A stretch of 60,000 bases of DNA from Bolinopsis microptera. Lineage: Eukaryota > Ctenophora > Tentaculata > Lobata > Bolinopsidae. The notes under the pieces were generated by a model. That model worked only from the letters and a program-made list of their open reading frames with translations. It had not been told where the DNA came from and searched no databases. Position 1 is the stretch's first letter, and every line of letters starts with the position of its first letter. Below are positions 1 through 11,220 of the stretch, piece after piece. The position numbers were made by a program, and so were the translations under genes. The stretch is taken from NCBI RefSeq assembly GCF_026151205.1, contig NC_087078.1, positions 17,193,118 to 17,253,117 on the forward strand, written 5' to 3'.

Positions 1-1704
1 ATTCACACCGACGAACTTCCCTGAAAATTTGAAGTCTGTTTATGAAATCACCATGCCCTTAGACATAAATGTGCGTTACCTTATCGAACTTTATCTGAAC
101 CTGAACGGTCATACATCCGGATCTTGATGGTACTGTCAAGGCACTCTCTTGGCACTATGGCGACACTGTCGCGGCACAAAATAAATTTTGTTCCATCCAA
201 CTCCAAGTCAAAGTCCGTCAAAATTGTTCCCCACAATTAATATTATTCTGCTACAAACTTATTACCCAGGATATGAATTCTATTGAATTTCGGTCAATTA
301 CAATTTCTATCGTACTAATATCATTGGATCAGAAAATGAGAAAATTTCGAATTTGTATAGGTTTGAAATGCAGCTTCGAGCTTTTGTGTTAATGTCCGTT
401 CAGGCAATTTCCGGTCAAATTACGTCCGATAAGGTAAGTTATACAGTTTACACCGATAACAAACGTTAATGTACATTACACATGTTCAGAGGTTGGCGTA
501 AAATCGTGATAAGAAGAGTCAATAATAAAAGAATTTTACACTTACCCAACATTCCCCAACTGGAAGACAGTTGCTGGAACAGTTCCTCTGTGAGCACCTT
601 GTTAAAGTAGGGGGTGGTGTATAGGACATCCCACCTGGTGATGTTGTGGAATGTTCTGGCGCCCTCCAGCTGGGTCAGTGTACTTGTTAGGGAAGTTGAG
701 CAGGTATCCAGATGGGTCAGTGTGCTTGTTAGGGAAGTTGAGCAGGTACCCAGCTGCTCCCCTGTCTTGTTGTGCTGAGCTGACTCTGTCTGCAGCTCGC
801 TCTCCGTTCTTTCGAGTTCACCTTTTAATGTACCTAGCTCTTCCTGCGTGGAATTCAGTTGTTCTTGGGTGGAATTCAGTTCACCTCTCACATATCCTAG
901 CTCTTTTAGAGTGGTATTCAGTTTCACCTCCGTCCCACTAAGTTGACTCTCTGTTTCGTTCAGCCGGCCAGTAACATTTGTCAGCCTTTCTTGTGACCTC
1001 CTCAATAGGGTTTTTAAACACTCCACCGTATCATTATCATCAATATCAATCTCTACCTCTCTCACAGAACCGCTCCTGGACTGGGACAGTATGTATTCCC
1101 ATCGCAGATCACCAGTTCCAGAGAATTCTGTAAGGTCCAAACACATTCCACCATCTGCTATTTTCTTTACATCCGCCGAGCTGAGTGCTTTAGAGAAAAT
1201 GTTAAACTGATAGAGCTGGCCTCCGAATATGAAACTAGAACTTGAAGTGGTATAGAGTATATTGAAGTACAGAGTTCCTCCCATTTTCAGTGCTCTTCCA
1301 GAGTCGGTTGTACCTGTGCCTACCAGATTACCATCCAGATACAGGTTGATGCTCCTCGAGGCAAGTGACCAAGTAATACAGTAGTTAAACCAGCTCCCGA
1401 CAGGTGTTGTGAACACACTCTCCTTTCTGTTCAAATCTCCATCTGCTAAAAAGTGGTTGTAGCGCCCGTTAGAACTTAACAAGATCTCATGACTCGGTTC
1501 GTAGTCAAACACTAGCGGGGAGCTGGCAGAGGTGTCTACACGTTTTATCCACGTACAGATGGAGAAAGAGTCTTGGAACGGAGCCATATTATACTTAAAT
1601 GCAATGTAGTCATTAATGGAGGCACCAAAGTGAAGAGCAGTATACTGCCTATCATCAGAGGCATCAGCAGGCAAGACGATGACGACGATCAACAAGAGAA
1701 ACAT
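1..1704 (-). CDS. Secreted pentraxin-like / coiled-coil protein, copy A (3' end outside window)
   Basis: Exon 1 runs from the ATG at 1704 down to 546, where GTAAGT follows. Only 20 bases of exon 2 (1-20, after a TTTTCAG acceptor) lie in the window, so the gene is cut by the window edge. The protein begins with a signal peptide (MFLLLIVVIVLPADAS). A pentraxin/LamG-like jelly-roll follows at about residues 17-205, with features such as SICTWIKR, WFNYCITWS, LYLDGNLVGTG and FGGQLYQFNIFSKALS. Residues 225-350 form a coiled coil rich in N-glycosylation sequons (NVT, NET, NTT, NST). It is probably a secreted, oligomerising, lectin-like protein. It is a close paralogue of the gene at 5250-7685 but has fewer coiled-coil repeats. 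The family call is by recognition; the ligand is unknown. Confidence 0.8.
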
Positions 1705-2415
1705 AACTGCGGTTTGCGAGCGAGAATTGAAGCTTCTATTATCTAGTCAGAGTATGCGGAGGTGTCATTTTCCTCTTGGTTGGTAATATACTTAATGATG
1801 GAAGTACAGTGTATTGGCTATGCCCCGCTTACTAGTTTAGCTCTATCTAGTCCCCTGCTACACGGCATGTAAACAGGGATTGGCTAGTTAGAGGCGGTCC
1901 GTGTAGGCCTTACACTGTGCTTTCAGCAATACTCATACAACAGTTGGAACGTTCGGGAACAGAGCTGATTGCTCTTAACATGAATTTAACCTGAACCGCT
2001 AAGTTTTTAACACTAGATAACACAACAAGGTGGCACAGCAAACCTCATAATGCCAACATTCTCGGACTTGATAATATATCTTGCATATTTTACGATTATG
2101 CGAGGGTTTACCCCAAGTTCGGAAACCTTATCGTGGGTAATATTATTCATTAATTACTCAAGATAATGGTAGTATGTTGGGATATGAAGGTTAAAATCTG
2201 TTGATAATCGGATAATTTTACACTTTTAATTCACTCTTATTCTTCCAATCTGCAAGTACGCATCTAATAATAATTACTTATTAGCATTACTAATGGTAAT
2301 AAATGAAAGTTGTTAACTAATTTGAATTTCTCGACTGAAAACAAATACATATGTTTAGGATGTGATGTAACGGATTCAATATATTATGATATATTTTAAT
2401 GTTGCCACGGGTCCC
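1..2415. repeat. Segmental duplication, unit A
   Basis: This block is nearly identical in the same orientation to 5763-8225, covering exon 2 edge, intron 1, exon 1 and several hundred bases upstream. Similarity fades at GTTGCCACGGGTCCC (about 2415). Bases of about 1770-1935 are absent from the other unit. Between the gene start (1704) and the LINE near 2700 I see no gene; this stretch should contain the promoter of copy A, but no clear motif was identified. Confidence 0.85.
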
Positions 2416-2833
2416 AATTCATGCCAGCCCGTTGAGATTTTTACAAAATTTGCACACAATTTGTGCCAGCAAAATACGTGCCGCTAATACGTAATATATA
2501 TCACTTTATATCAGCTTCAAAATAATTTGATTCGTCAATTATAATTATGTCTCTATCATCTCTAAAATTCATAATACTAATAGCTCCCACGTGCATGTTT
2601 GGCTCCCGTGTGTGTGTTTTGGCGCAGGTAAGAGTTATAAATAACTCTTGTTGAATTTAAATATTAACATTACATTTTTAAATTTAATATACAAATGATT
2701 TCTTCAAAACACTAAGCTGCTAAAAGCAACTGAAAGAAGATGCTATTCTACCATAAAATGTGGTAATCTACTAAGGCGTGCAGTTTGCACCATATCTCTG
2801 CAAAAAGCACCTCCAATAACTAGATGTATTCCT

Positions 2834-4351
2834 TTGGGTCGAGCTCGTCTCAATACAACTCTACTAGAATCCCTTCAAAGTTTATACGGCTATGATTTTA
2901 TAACAAATAACTTCACCGCTTTGGGTATAATTTATATGAACGATGGCTCACTGATGGATATTGTCAACAGTAATTATAATGATAAATTGATTAAGGTTCA
3001 GTCTTGGATAAGCCGATGGAGCAAGAGGGATTTGACGCTTATGGGTAAATGCACAGTCATTAAAACCCTTCTCTTTTCCCAATTAACATATCTTGTTTCT
3101 CCTCTCCCTCGACCGGATGCTTCCTTTATCAGAATCTTTGACACGACTATTTTCCATTTTCTTTGGGGTTGCAAACGCGATAAAGTAAAACGTGAGATTA
3201 TTACCCGAAATAAGGAACACGGAGGCCTGGGACTTTTTTATTTATCTGATTTTATTACAGGTCTTAAAACCAGCCTCATATCCAAGCTACTAAATAATTC
3301 CTTTCACCACACTTGGAAAGATATTATGATTATGCAACTGAAATTTCCTGACCATATCACCATCTCCGTAGAAAACGGTCTCGCTAAAACCAACTGCCAT
3401 TTTACTCAAGACGTCCTTAATTGTTACACTGAGTGGAAGATAAGTTCGGTAAATGCAGCCTTGGGTTCTATTGATCACTGCGTGTGGTACAACCCAGCAA
3501 TAACCGACATCGGGGCCAAACTTTGGAACAATCATCTGATTGATAAGGGAATATTTTACATCTCAGATTTCCTTTCTATAGACCAAAGTACAATCCTTAA
3601 CTACGATATGTTCATTAACAAGTGGGAGTTGTCTCCAAATACTATTTCCAAAACTGAGTACTGTAACATTATCATGGGGATACGGAGATATAACTGCCCC
3701 ACTATTAACTCAAGGAATATTGAGTTTGTTGACTCAAATATAAAGCTTAAATTTTTACATTCTGTAACTGGACAGGTGAAGGGAAGTAAAATTCGGGATA
3801 AAATGTACGACTCTATCTGCCCAAACGAGCTGTCCCCATTACGTCAATGGGTTATTGACCTAAAAAATCAACCAATAGAATGGGTGGTCGTTCTAAGCAA
3901 CCTTTTTTTCTTAGTATCTAAAAATTTTAAGTTGATTCAATTTCAGTACAAACTTTTAATGAGGATCACGACGTGTAGATACATGAGACACAAAATGAAA
4001 ATTGTTACAGATACTCCCATGTGTAGCCTGTGTAACACATACTTAGAAACAATTCCTCATATCTATCTCCACTGTATCCACACAAATAGCTTCATCACAA
4101 TACTTGAAGATTTTATCAAAAGGAAAATCGATAGAAATTACAAAGACCCCAATAAAATTAATTTTATAGTTTGTAATCACACTTCACAAATTATAAATTA
4201 TTTTAATATTGTTCCCAAATGGTACATTAGCAAAAGATTTCAGGCAGGGGACATGCCGATCTGGCAGGGGTATATCAAACTTCTTAAACTTTCACTTACA
4301 GGAGACAAAATAGGTCACAAAAGTTCTATTGTGTCGATCTTGGCCGATTAG
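2834..4351 (+). CDS. LINE ORF2 C-terminal fragment (RT thumb and zinc knuckle)
   Basis: This 505-residue open frame matches the region after the catalytic palm in L1/Tx1-type ORF2: an LGIIY segment near residue 30, then KVQSWISRWSKRDLTLMGK and LTYLVSPLP. Near residue 398 there is a CCHC-like zf-RVT motif (CSLC, then H and C at HIYLHC). The endonuclease and catalytic RT motifs lie upstream in a full element and are missing here, so this copy cannot move by itself. The frame is still open over 1.5 kb, which suggests a fairly young insertion. The ATG is internal to the original ORF. Confidence 0.8.
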   Translation: MGRARLNTTLLESLQSLYGYDFITNNFTALGIIYMNDGSLMDIVNSNYNDKLIKVQSWISRWSKRDLTLMGKCTVIKTLLFSQLTYLVSPLPRPDASFIRIFDTTIFHFLWGCKRDKVKREIITRNKEHGGLGLFYLSDFITGLKTSLISKLLNNSFHHTWKDIMIMQLKFPDHITISVENGLAKTNCHFTQDVLNCYTEWKISSVNAALGSIDHCVWYNPAITDIGAKLWNNHLIDKGIFYISDFLSIDQSTILNYDMFINKWELSPNTISKTEYCNIIMGIRRYNCPTINSRNIEFVDSNIKLKFLHSVTGQVKGSKIRDKMYDSICPNELSPLRQWVIDLKNQPIEWVVVLSNLFFLVSKNFKLIQFQYKLLMRITTCRYMRHKMKIVTDTPMCSLCNTYLETIPHIYLHCIHTNSFITILEDFIKRKIDRNYKDPNKINFIVCNHTSQIINYFNIVPKWYISKRFQAGDMPIWQGYIKLLKLSLTGDKIGHKSSIVSILAD

Positions 4352-4746
4352 GGCAAATTGTCCATCCCATTTATATTGCTGTCTTTGTTATTTAATTTTC
4401 AATGGTTATTGTTACTATCTTAGAGTACTACTAGCTGTTTTTGTAGTACATGCCCTGCTTCCTTCCATTCCTAAACTACCTTACAAGCTCTTCCTCTTTT
4501 ACACCCTTTTCACTCACTTCATTTCACTCATTCACTTCATATCTTATTATCAAAGTATCTGCCAAAACCAACATGGCCCATGTGGAAGGGGCCTTGACGT
4601 TGTTTACCACTTGGCCCTGCATCCCAAGCTGACGGTCGGCCTCCACTCTCTAAAAACATACCTTCAGAGAAGGCAGATGGTCAACAAATAGCGATGCTAG
4701 AGCTTGGTGTGAACAAATCTTGACCTACTTTCACACCTTTGGGACG

Positions 4747-4766
4747 ACTCTCGCAAATGCGAGAGT
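4747..4766 (+). other. Perfect hairpin in the LINE 3' UTR
   Basis: ACTCTCGCAAATGCGAGAGT forms a 9-bp stem with a 2-base loop about 50 bp before the poly-A tail. Some LINE clades use a 3' stem-loop for template recognition by their RT. Whether this one does so is inference. Confidence 0.55.
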
Positions 4767-4837
4767 AATGACCCCAGGGAGGGCCCCATTGGTTTTAGTA
4801 GGTTGCATATTTATTTTAAAAAAAAAAAAAAAAAAAA

Positions 4838-5249
4838 GCACATCCAATTTAATACGTATGAAATACTTTTTTACTTGCTTTGAGATTCTCTTTTAGATTC
4901 GTGTACAGACCAAAATTGAACGTCGAATCGTTTAAGATCACTTTTAAGGCACCTAGTAAAAAAGTCTTATTAATTTTTGAAACAAATACTAGTTTTTGAG
5001 TTTGTTATTTTCCTCGAAAGGTCCTTCATGAATTGGTTTGCATAATTGTATATTATGATTCAGAATAAATTCATGAAAATGGTTGATTCACGAATTTTAA
5101 AATAAGATATTGCAATGCGCACAATTCAGGGGAGTGTGCTTTTTTCAAAGATATGAATCACGCCTTTAAAAACGTTCATAAAAACAAAATGTTCATTTCT
5201 CCTTGACGAGAACTACTGTTGCTATGTCTGTATTACGGTTACAGATCAG
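4838..5249. other. No gene seen
   Basis: This AT-rich stretch lies between the LINE poly-A tail and the last exon of the pentraxin-like gene copy B. It should contain that gene's 3' UTR and polyadenylation site. I recognise no other feature. Confidence 0.4.
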
Positions 5250-7685
5250 TTAGCTCTTCGTATCGCTGTCACATGGTGAGTCTTCACGACTCACAACGTG
5301 ACTGTCTCTGAGGTGATCCGCTATCCCCGTAGTCAATTCAACTCCTATAAACTGTCCTGAACAAATTTATTGTCATTATTTATGGGCCGTTAAAAGTTTT
5401 AAGTCACTTAAAACTTAACCTGGCACGTACAATGATATAAACTTAGATTGACATGTTGAGAATGAGATGGTCTCTCTGGAGGAAATTAAGGAATTCTTGA
5501 GAATTAACTTTCAGTATGGTCTAATACGTCATACATGGTATTACTTTAACCAAGTGAGGATAAAAGGAAACTGTTATGATTAGCATCGTTAACTTAGTAA
5601 TAAAGAATACGTCCATAAACCAATGCCCCTCGGCCCCAATGGCCATTTCCCAGTTTTGGATTAGTATAACTTACTGAGCATTGGAATTGACATTTGTTCG
5701 AAGACGTCGCAGACAGGTTCTTTGTGGTACTTGCGAAAGTGGTTGACAACACCTTCAGTTATATTCACACCGACGAACTTCCCTGAAAATTTGAAGTCTG
5801 TTTATGAAATCACCATGCCCTTAGACATAAGTGTGCGTTACCTTATCGAACTTTATCTGAACCGGAACGGTCATACATCCGTATCCCGATGGCACTGTCG
5901 AGGCACTGTCGAGGCACTATGGCGGCACTATGGCGGCACAAAATAAATTTGGTTCCATCCAACTCCATGTCAAAGTCCGTCCAAATTTTTCCCCACAATT
6001 ATTCTACTACAAACTTATTATCCAGGATATGAATTCTTTTTAATTTCTGTCAAATACAATTTCTATCCTACTAATATCATTAGATCAGAAAATGAAAAAA
6101 TTTTGAATTTGTACAGGTTTAAAATGCAGCTTTGAGCTTTTGTGTTAATGTCTGTTCAGAATTATGTCCGTTCAGGCAATGTCCGGTCAAATTACGTCCG
6201 ATAAGGTAAGTTATACAGTTTACACCGATATCAAAAGTTAATGCACATTACACATGTTCAGAGGTTGGCGTGAATCCTGATAAGAAGAGTCAATAATAAA
6301 ATAAGTTCACACTTACCCAACATTCCCCAACTAGAAGACAGTTGCTGGAACAGTTCCTCTGTGAGCACCTTGTTAAAGTAAGGGGTGGTGTATAGGACAT
6401 CCCACCTGGTGATGTTGTGGAATGCTCTGGCGCCCTCCAGCTGGGTCAGTGTGCTTGTTAGGGAAGTTGAGCAGGTATCCAACTGCTCCCCTGTCCTGTT
6501 GTGCTGCGCTGACTCTGTCTGTAGCTCGCTCTCCGTTCTTTCGAGTTTACCTTTTACTGTACCTAGTTCTTCCTGCGTGGAATTCAGTTCTTCTTGAGTG
6601 CCATTCAGTTTACCTATAACTGTCTCTAGTTCTTCCTGAGTGGAATTCAGTTCTTCCTGAGTGGTATTCAGTTCTCCTTGGGTAGAGTTCAGTTCCCTTT
6701 TTACTGATCCTAGCTCTTCCTGGGTGGAATTTAGTTCCTCTTGAGTGGAATTCAGTTTACCTTTTACTGTCCCTAGCTCTTCCTGAGTGGAATTCAGTCC
6801 GCTTTTTACTGATCCTAGCTCTTCCTGAGTGGAATTCAGTTCGCTTTTTACTGATCCTAGCTCCTTTAGGGTGGTATTCAGTTTTTCAGTTACTATCTCA
6901 AGTGTTTCCTCCGTCCCACTAAGTTGACTCTCTGTTTCGTTCAGCCTGCCAGTAACATTGGCCAGCTCTTCTTGTGACCTCCTCAATAGGGTTTTTAAAC
7001 ACTCCACCATATCATTACCATCAATCTCAATCTCTATCTCTCTCACAGAACCGCTCCTGGACAGGGACAGTATGTATTCCCATCGCAGATCACCAGTTCC
7101 AGAAAATTCTGTAAGGTCCAAACACATTCCACCATCTGCTATTTTCTTTACATCCGCCGAGCTGAGTGCTTTAGAGAAAATATTAAACTGATAAAACTGG
7201 CCTCCGAATATGAAATGAGAACTTGTACTGGTACCGAGTTTATTGAAGTAGAGAGTTCCTCCCATTTTCAATGTTCTTCCAGAGTCCGTCGCACCTGTGC
7301 CTATCAAGTTACCATCCAGATACAGCTTGGTGCTCCTCGAGGCGAGTGACCAAGTAATACAATAGTTAAACCAGCTCCCGACAGGTGTTGTGAACACACT
7401 CCGCTTACTGTTCAAATCTCCATCTCCTACTACTTGGTTGTAAACCCCGTTAGACCCTAACAAGATCTCATTACCCGGTTCGTAGTCAAAAACTAGCGGG
7501 TAGGCAGCAGAGGTGTCTACACGTTTTATCCAAGTGCAGATGGAGAAGGAGTCTTGGAACGGGGCCATATTAAAAGTAAATTCAATGTAGTCATTAGCGG
7601 AGGCACCAAAGTGAAGAGCAGTATACTGCCTATCATCAGAGGCATCAGCAGGCAAGACGATGACGACGATCAACAAGAACAACAT
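5250..7685 (-). CDS. Secreted pentraxin-like / N-glycosylated coiled-coil protein, copy B (complete)
   Basis: Three exons join in phase: 7685-6317, 5782-5675 and 5356-5250, giving 527 residues. Donors are GTAAGT and acceptors TTTTCAG and TGTTCAG. Domains: signal peptide (1-16); pentraxin/LamG-like jelly-roll (about 17-205); coiled coil (about 225-410) built from repeats of the type LNSTQEELGTVKGK. About 14 N-glycosylation sequons fall in the coiled coil and its flanks. Exons 2 and 3 encode two related short segments (KFVGVNITEGVVNHFRKYH and QFIGVELTTGIADHLRDSH), so the C-terminus is an internal duplication, one motif per exon. Likely extracellular; function unknown. Two Cys flank the coiled coil and could link chains (inference). 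Confidence 0.85.
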
Positions 7686-8225
7686 AACTGCGGTTTGCGA
7701 GCGAGAATTAAAGCTTCTATTATCTAGTCAGAGTTTGCGGAGGTGTCATACAAAAGTTGGAACGTTCGGGAACAGAGCTGATTGCTCTTAACATGAATTT
7801 AACCTGAACCGCTAAGTTTTTAACACTAGATAACACAACAAGGTGGCACAGCAAACCTCATAAAACCAACATTCTCGGACTTGATAATATATCCTGCATA
7901 TTTTACGATTATGCGAGGATTTACCCCAAGTTCGGAAACCTTATCGCGGGTAATATTATTCATTAATTACTCAAGATAATGGTAGTATGTTGGGATATGA
8001 AGGTTAAAATCTGTTGATAATCGTATGATAATTTTACACTTTTAATTCAGTCTTAGTCTTCCAATCTGCACTGCATCTAATAGTAATTACTTATTAGCAT
8101 TACTATAATGGTAATAAATGAAAGTTGTTAACTAATTTCTCAACTACAAATAAATACATATGTTTAGGATGTGATGTGACAGATTCAATATATAATTATG
8201 ATATATTTTGATGTTGCCACGGGTC
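5763..8225. repeat. Segmental duplication, unit B
   Basis: Direct duplicate of 1-2415. Unit B lacks about 165 bp present upstream of gene A, while its coding exon has about 210 bp more coiled-coil repeats. The stretch 7686-8225 upstream of gene B is non-coding and conserved between units, so it is the best place to look for a shared promoter. Confidence 0.85.
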
Positions 8226-8557
8226 CCATGCCACCCAGCTAGTTTCACTGCCCCCTAATATGTCAACAAGGCTTGACTTTAATAAAATCACAGTCCCGAT
8301 CAAAATCGGCCTATTTTTGGCCGGGACCAAACAGGGATTTTTTTCTAAATTCTTTGTTAAATGGGTTGTTTGTTTTTTTGCTAAACAACTAAATTGAATA
8401 GAGTGGACCGTCATCAGTTTCTCCTTTTCCCAGACAAAAGTAAATGATATCAATTTGAATTACTATTCTCAAATGCAAAATGATACTGAAAATTAAATCG
8501 GTCACCCACTTTTCCCATTCATACATTATTGAATCACCTCAATTCACCTCAACTCAC

Positions 8558-9164
8558 CTGTTTTGCCCATAACACAGAGAGCGAACTTCTTGTCTTCAAC
8601 AGGAAGCATCCGCTTATGAACCCCTCTACTAGGATAGAGACATGTCTTTAACTCAGGGAACTCCTTACATCTCACCTTCACCAATCTAGCTCTCAACTCA
8701 CCGTTCTGTGGGAGTCCTGTTGTTGGGCAGGTATTTGGGGTACGGAATGTGCATTCCTTCACTCGTTTACCTACTCTACCGTGTTTGAAAATAATTTTAA
8801 AAGTATGTATAATTCTTCTATTTGTAAGGGACATAAAGAATCAGTTTCAAGATTAGAATGAATTAAAAACAAGTTGGGTACTAACAATGAAAGAAGATTT
8901 TTTGATACTGTCACTTTGTATCTTACTGTCAATCGATATTTCCAATGCTTTATTCTGATCTGTATCCCCAATGTAAACTGAGAATAAGAGCAGGTCAGCA
9001 GGTGAGACTCTTGGATGATCAGAAACTCTAACTGCAATCAGGCAAAAAGCATTAAATTTTATCAGTAACCTTTAGATTAACTCTCATGATAACTTACAAA
9101 AGTACAAAGTAGATAGAGCAACAAGAAGTAGCACCAACTTCAAACATCGGCCCTTAGCCTTCAT
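8558..9164 (-). CDS. Signal-anchor, Cys-rich protein; possible GT92 (DUF23)-like N-terminal fragment
   Basis: Three exons are predicted: 9164-9098 (ATG, 22 codons), 9031-8927 and 8773-8558, ending at a GTGAGT donor. They join in phase if the third uses the AG just before TAGGTAAACG. Exon 1 encodes a basic start and one hydrophobic helix (MKAKGRCLKLVLLLVALST), typical of a type II Golgi anchor. The lumenal part has a VYIGD segment, then CTF, CPTTGLP, VRC and KTCLYP, and ends PVEDKKFALCVMGKTG. This order resembles the region before the catalytic core of GT92 enzymes, but that is a weak, remembered resemblance. No catalytic exons are visible before the duplicated unit at 8225, so the gene may be truncated. 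Confidence 0.45.
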
Positions 9165-10980
9165 TAACCGACACACACTGCACATAAAATGACAATTACT
9201 ACACAAGTAATGTACATGTAGGTTATAGATACAAAGAACAGAACTAGTCACGGTACAAATGCTTAGTCCAGTTTACAAGGTCGGACTAGCTGACTCAGAT
9301 CTGAATTCTGAGGAGACCACATCTGAAGATGACTGGTTTAGTGAGGCGCATCATGCTCTGCACAACTTTTCGTGCGGCAAAAATATATACAGATCAAGCC
9401 CCGACACCATACACCACCGCTAAATCTGGTAACAGATATAATCACCTCTTCAAGTTCCGCTGACTGGTACCATTTAGATCAGCTCATAACTGTGCAAACC
9501 TTTCGGACTAATTTCTCTAATCTTTTCAAGTTCATTTAAAAATTGGACAAGCCAGTCTTCTATTTATTAAACGGCAGCAATTTGAAACCGTAAAACACTT
9601 ACATAGCTGGCCTACCCAGCCCTTCAGGCCTTCATAGCATAAGCAAGAAAGTGTACTGGGTGCATAACTCCATTAAGCTATTTTTATACTATCCCTAGCG
9701 GGGTAAGTACTGTCCCTAGCGGGGTAAGTACTGTCCCTAGCGGGGTAAGTACTGTCCCTAGCGGGGTAAGTACTGTCCCTAGCGGGCCTAGGGGCGTGAT
9801 AACCAATTATTTTTGCATTTTTATCTTACCAACTCACTGGAGATTATGGAACAGAGTCGCCAAAATTTTAGCCCTGGGTGTCCTAAATTTAATGGATCAA
9901 ATATCAGTATGTTTAACAGTGTTATCTGTTGCTTAGCTCTGGAAAATTAATCCGGTTATTTTTTTATATTTTAGAAGTTTAGATTATGCACAAAAATAAC
10001 TTTAAACTTTGTGATTTTCAATTAAAAACATAAGTTCTGACGCAGGAGAATGTTATGAAAAAGTATCAAATGTCGCTAATCTGTTCAACAAATTTAAATT
10101 TGACTTGTTTTCTGTGGTGAGCATTATGTAAAAGTTAGAAAGAGATTGTTAAAGACATGTAAAGCATAGGAATAAAATAAATCGAAGTGAGCTGTTGTCT
10201 ATAAAGTTTGGCGTGAAATCCAAAAGAAGGTATTACACGCACAAGTATGGCCCAAAAGTTCAAAATCAAACACAAATTTTGAAACATTGAAACAATTATT
10301 ACCACACAGATGACAGATGAATTATATATACTTAATGATATATGAACAATATAAATTCAATGTTTGACACGGGTGTTAAATAATGTATAACAACAAATAT
10401 TCCATGAGAGCTCCTACATCTAAACAATTGTCAATCATTTTAGTACTTTGTCACTAATATAAGGACCAGAGTAAACTCCGTTCCTCTGAACAAAGAAATT
10501 TGAACTACACGAGTTGCAGTAAGTTTTATAAAAGTTTTACAGTTAACAATATAGTAGGCTGGATGGGATATGGAATAAAGAAACACTATTTGAGGTGTCC
10601 TGTAAAGTTAACTATAGGTATAATTCAAGGTACTAAAATGAGTTGATGGTAAGGATGAATTATGAATTTGAAACATGAGATTTGTGATTTAAATTTGAAT
10701 AAAAGAAGCGCTTTTCTCAAAGTTTGCCACATTCACAATAATAATGGCATTTTTCCAGTTTTTTGGTAATCAAGATGATAGGATAATAAGGATTATAGGC
10801 TGTGTATGAATCTAAAATGTTTTATTTGGAGCTCTTAAAGTTATCTACGTAGGTTCTAAGTTGAATATAAAGATTAACAGATACATCTAGGTAAACTATA
10901 GGTAAATATATAATATTAATCATAAGCTAAAATGTACTAATCTTTGTATTCTAAATGGGGAAAAGAAGAAACATTGTCAG
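9165..10980. other. Intergenic stretch with a 21-bp tandem repeat
   Basis: No convincing coding exon was found. The only structure I can point to is the five-copy 21-bp repeat at 9693-9788. Confidence 0.4.
9693..9788. repeat. 21-bp tandem repeat, five copies
   Basis: The unit CCCTAGCGGGGTAAGTACTGT is repeated almost perfectly from 9693, with period 21; the fifth copy breaks off after CCCTAGCGGG. It contains a splice-donor-like GTAAGT in every unit but lies outside any gene I can define. Confidence 0.9.
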
Positions 10981-11220
10981 TCAGTCGAGAAAATTGTCAG
11001 TCAGGCTATATGGCAGCTTTGTAGATGTTGTGACAATGCTAGTAGTGGTTCCAGGCTTGCGACTGGAATTGCGGTGTTAAATCGATTTAACGGTATACCA
11101 ACGATCCACCTCCCACTTGTTGTTTGGTACTTAGCATTAATAGTGTTAGCTGTAGCCATTTATAGCAAGAATCTTAAAACTAAAGGGGATGACAAGGAAA
11201 AGAGGAAGGAAAAAGAATAA
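10981..11220 (+). CDS. Possible terminal exon with membrane helix and Lys-rich tail
   Basis: After a possible CAG acceptor at 10978-10980, one frame is open for 79 codons to TAA at 11218. It encodes a polar region with three Cys, a strong hydrophobic helix (LPLVVWYLALIVLAVAIY) and a short basic and acidic tail ending KRKEKE. That is the layout of a single-pass or tail-anchored protein C-terminus. No upstream exons were recognised and the acceptor lacks a good pyrimidine tract, so this remains a weak candidate. Confidence 0.25.
   Translation, partial: SVEKIVSQAIWQLCRCCDNASSGSRLATGIAVLNRFNGIPTIHLPLVVWYLALIVLAVAIYSKNLKTKGDDKEKRKEKE

Larger units (their letters stand above)
2700..4837 (+). mobile_element. 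5'-truncated L1/Tx1-like LINE with poly-A tail
   Basis: An RT C-terminal ORF (2834-4351), about 465 bp of 3' UTR and a run of 20 A (4818-4837) give the 3' half of a non-LTR retrotransposon. The left limit is uncertain: LINE-like coding without ATG reads back to about 2780, and no target-site duplication was found. It sits between the two duplicated pentraxin genes on the strand opposite to them. The 3' UTR carries a perfect short hairpin. Confidence 0.8.

Noticed and set aside
651-941. Plus-strand ORFs across the pentraxin coiled-coil exons (also 6385-6619)
   Set aside because: They are opposite-strand shadows of the repetitive coiled-coil coding sequence.
6958-7191. Plus-strand ORF over the pentraxin exon of copy B
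   Set aside because: Antisense shadow of a well-supported coding exon with signal peptide and domain.
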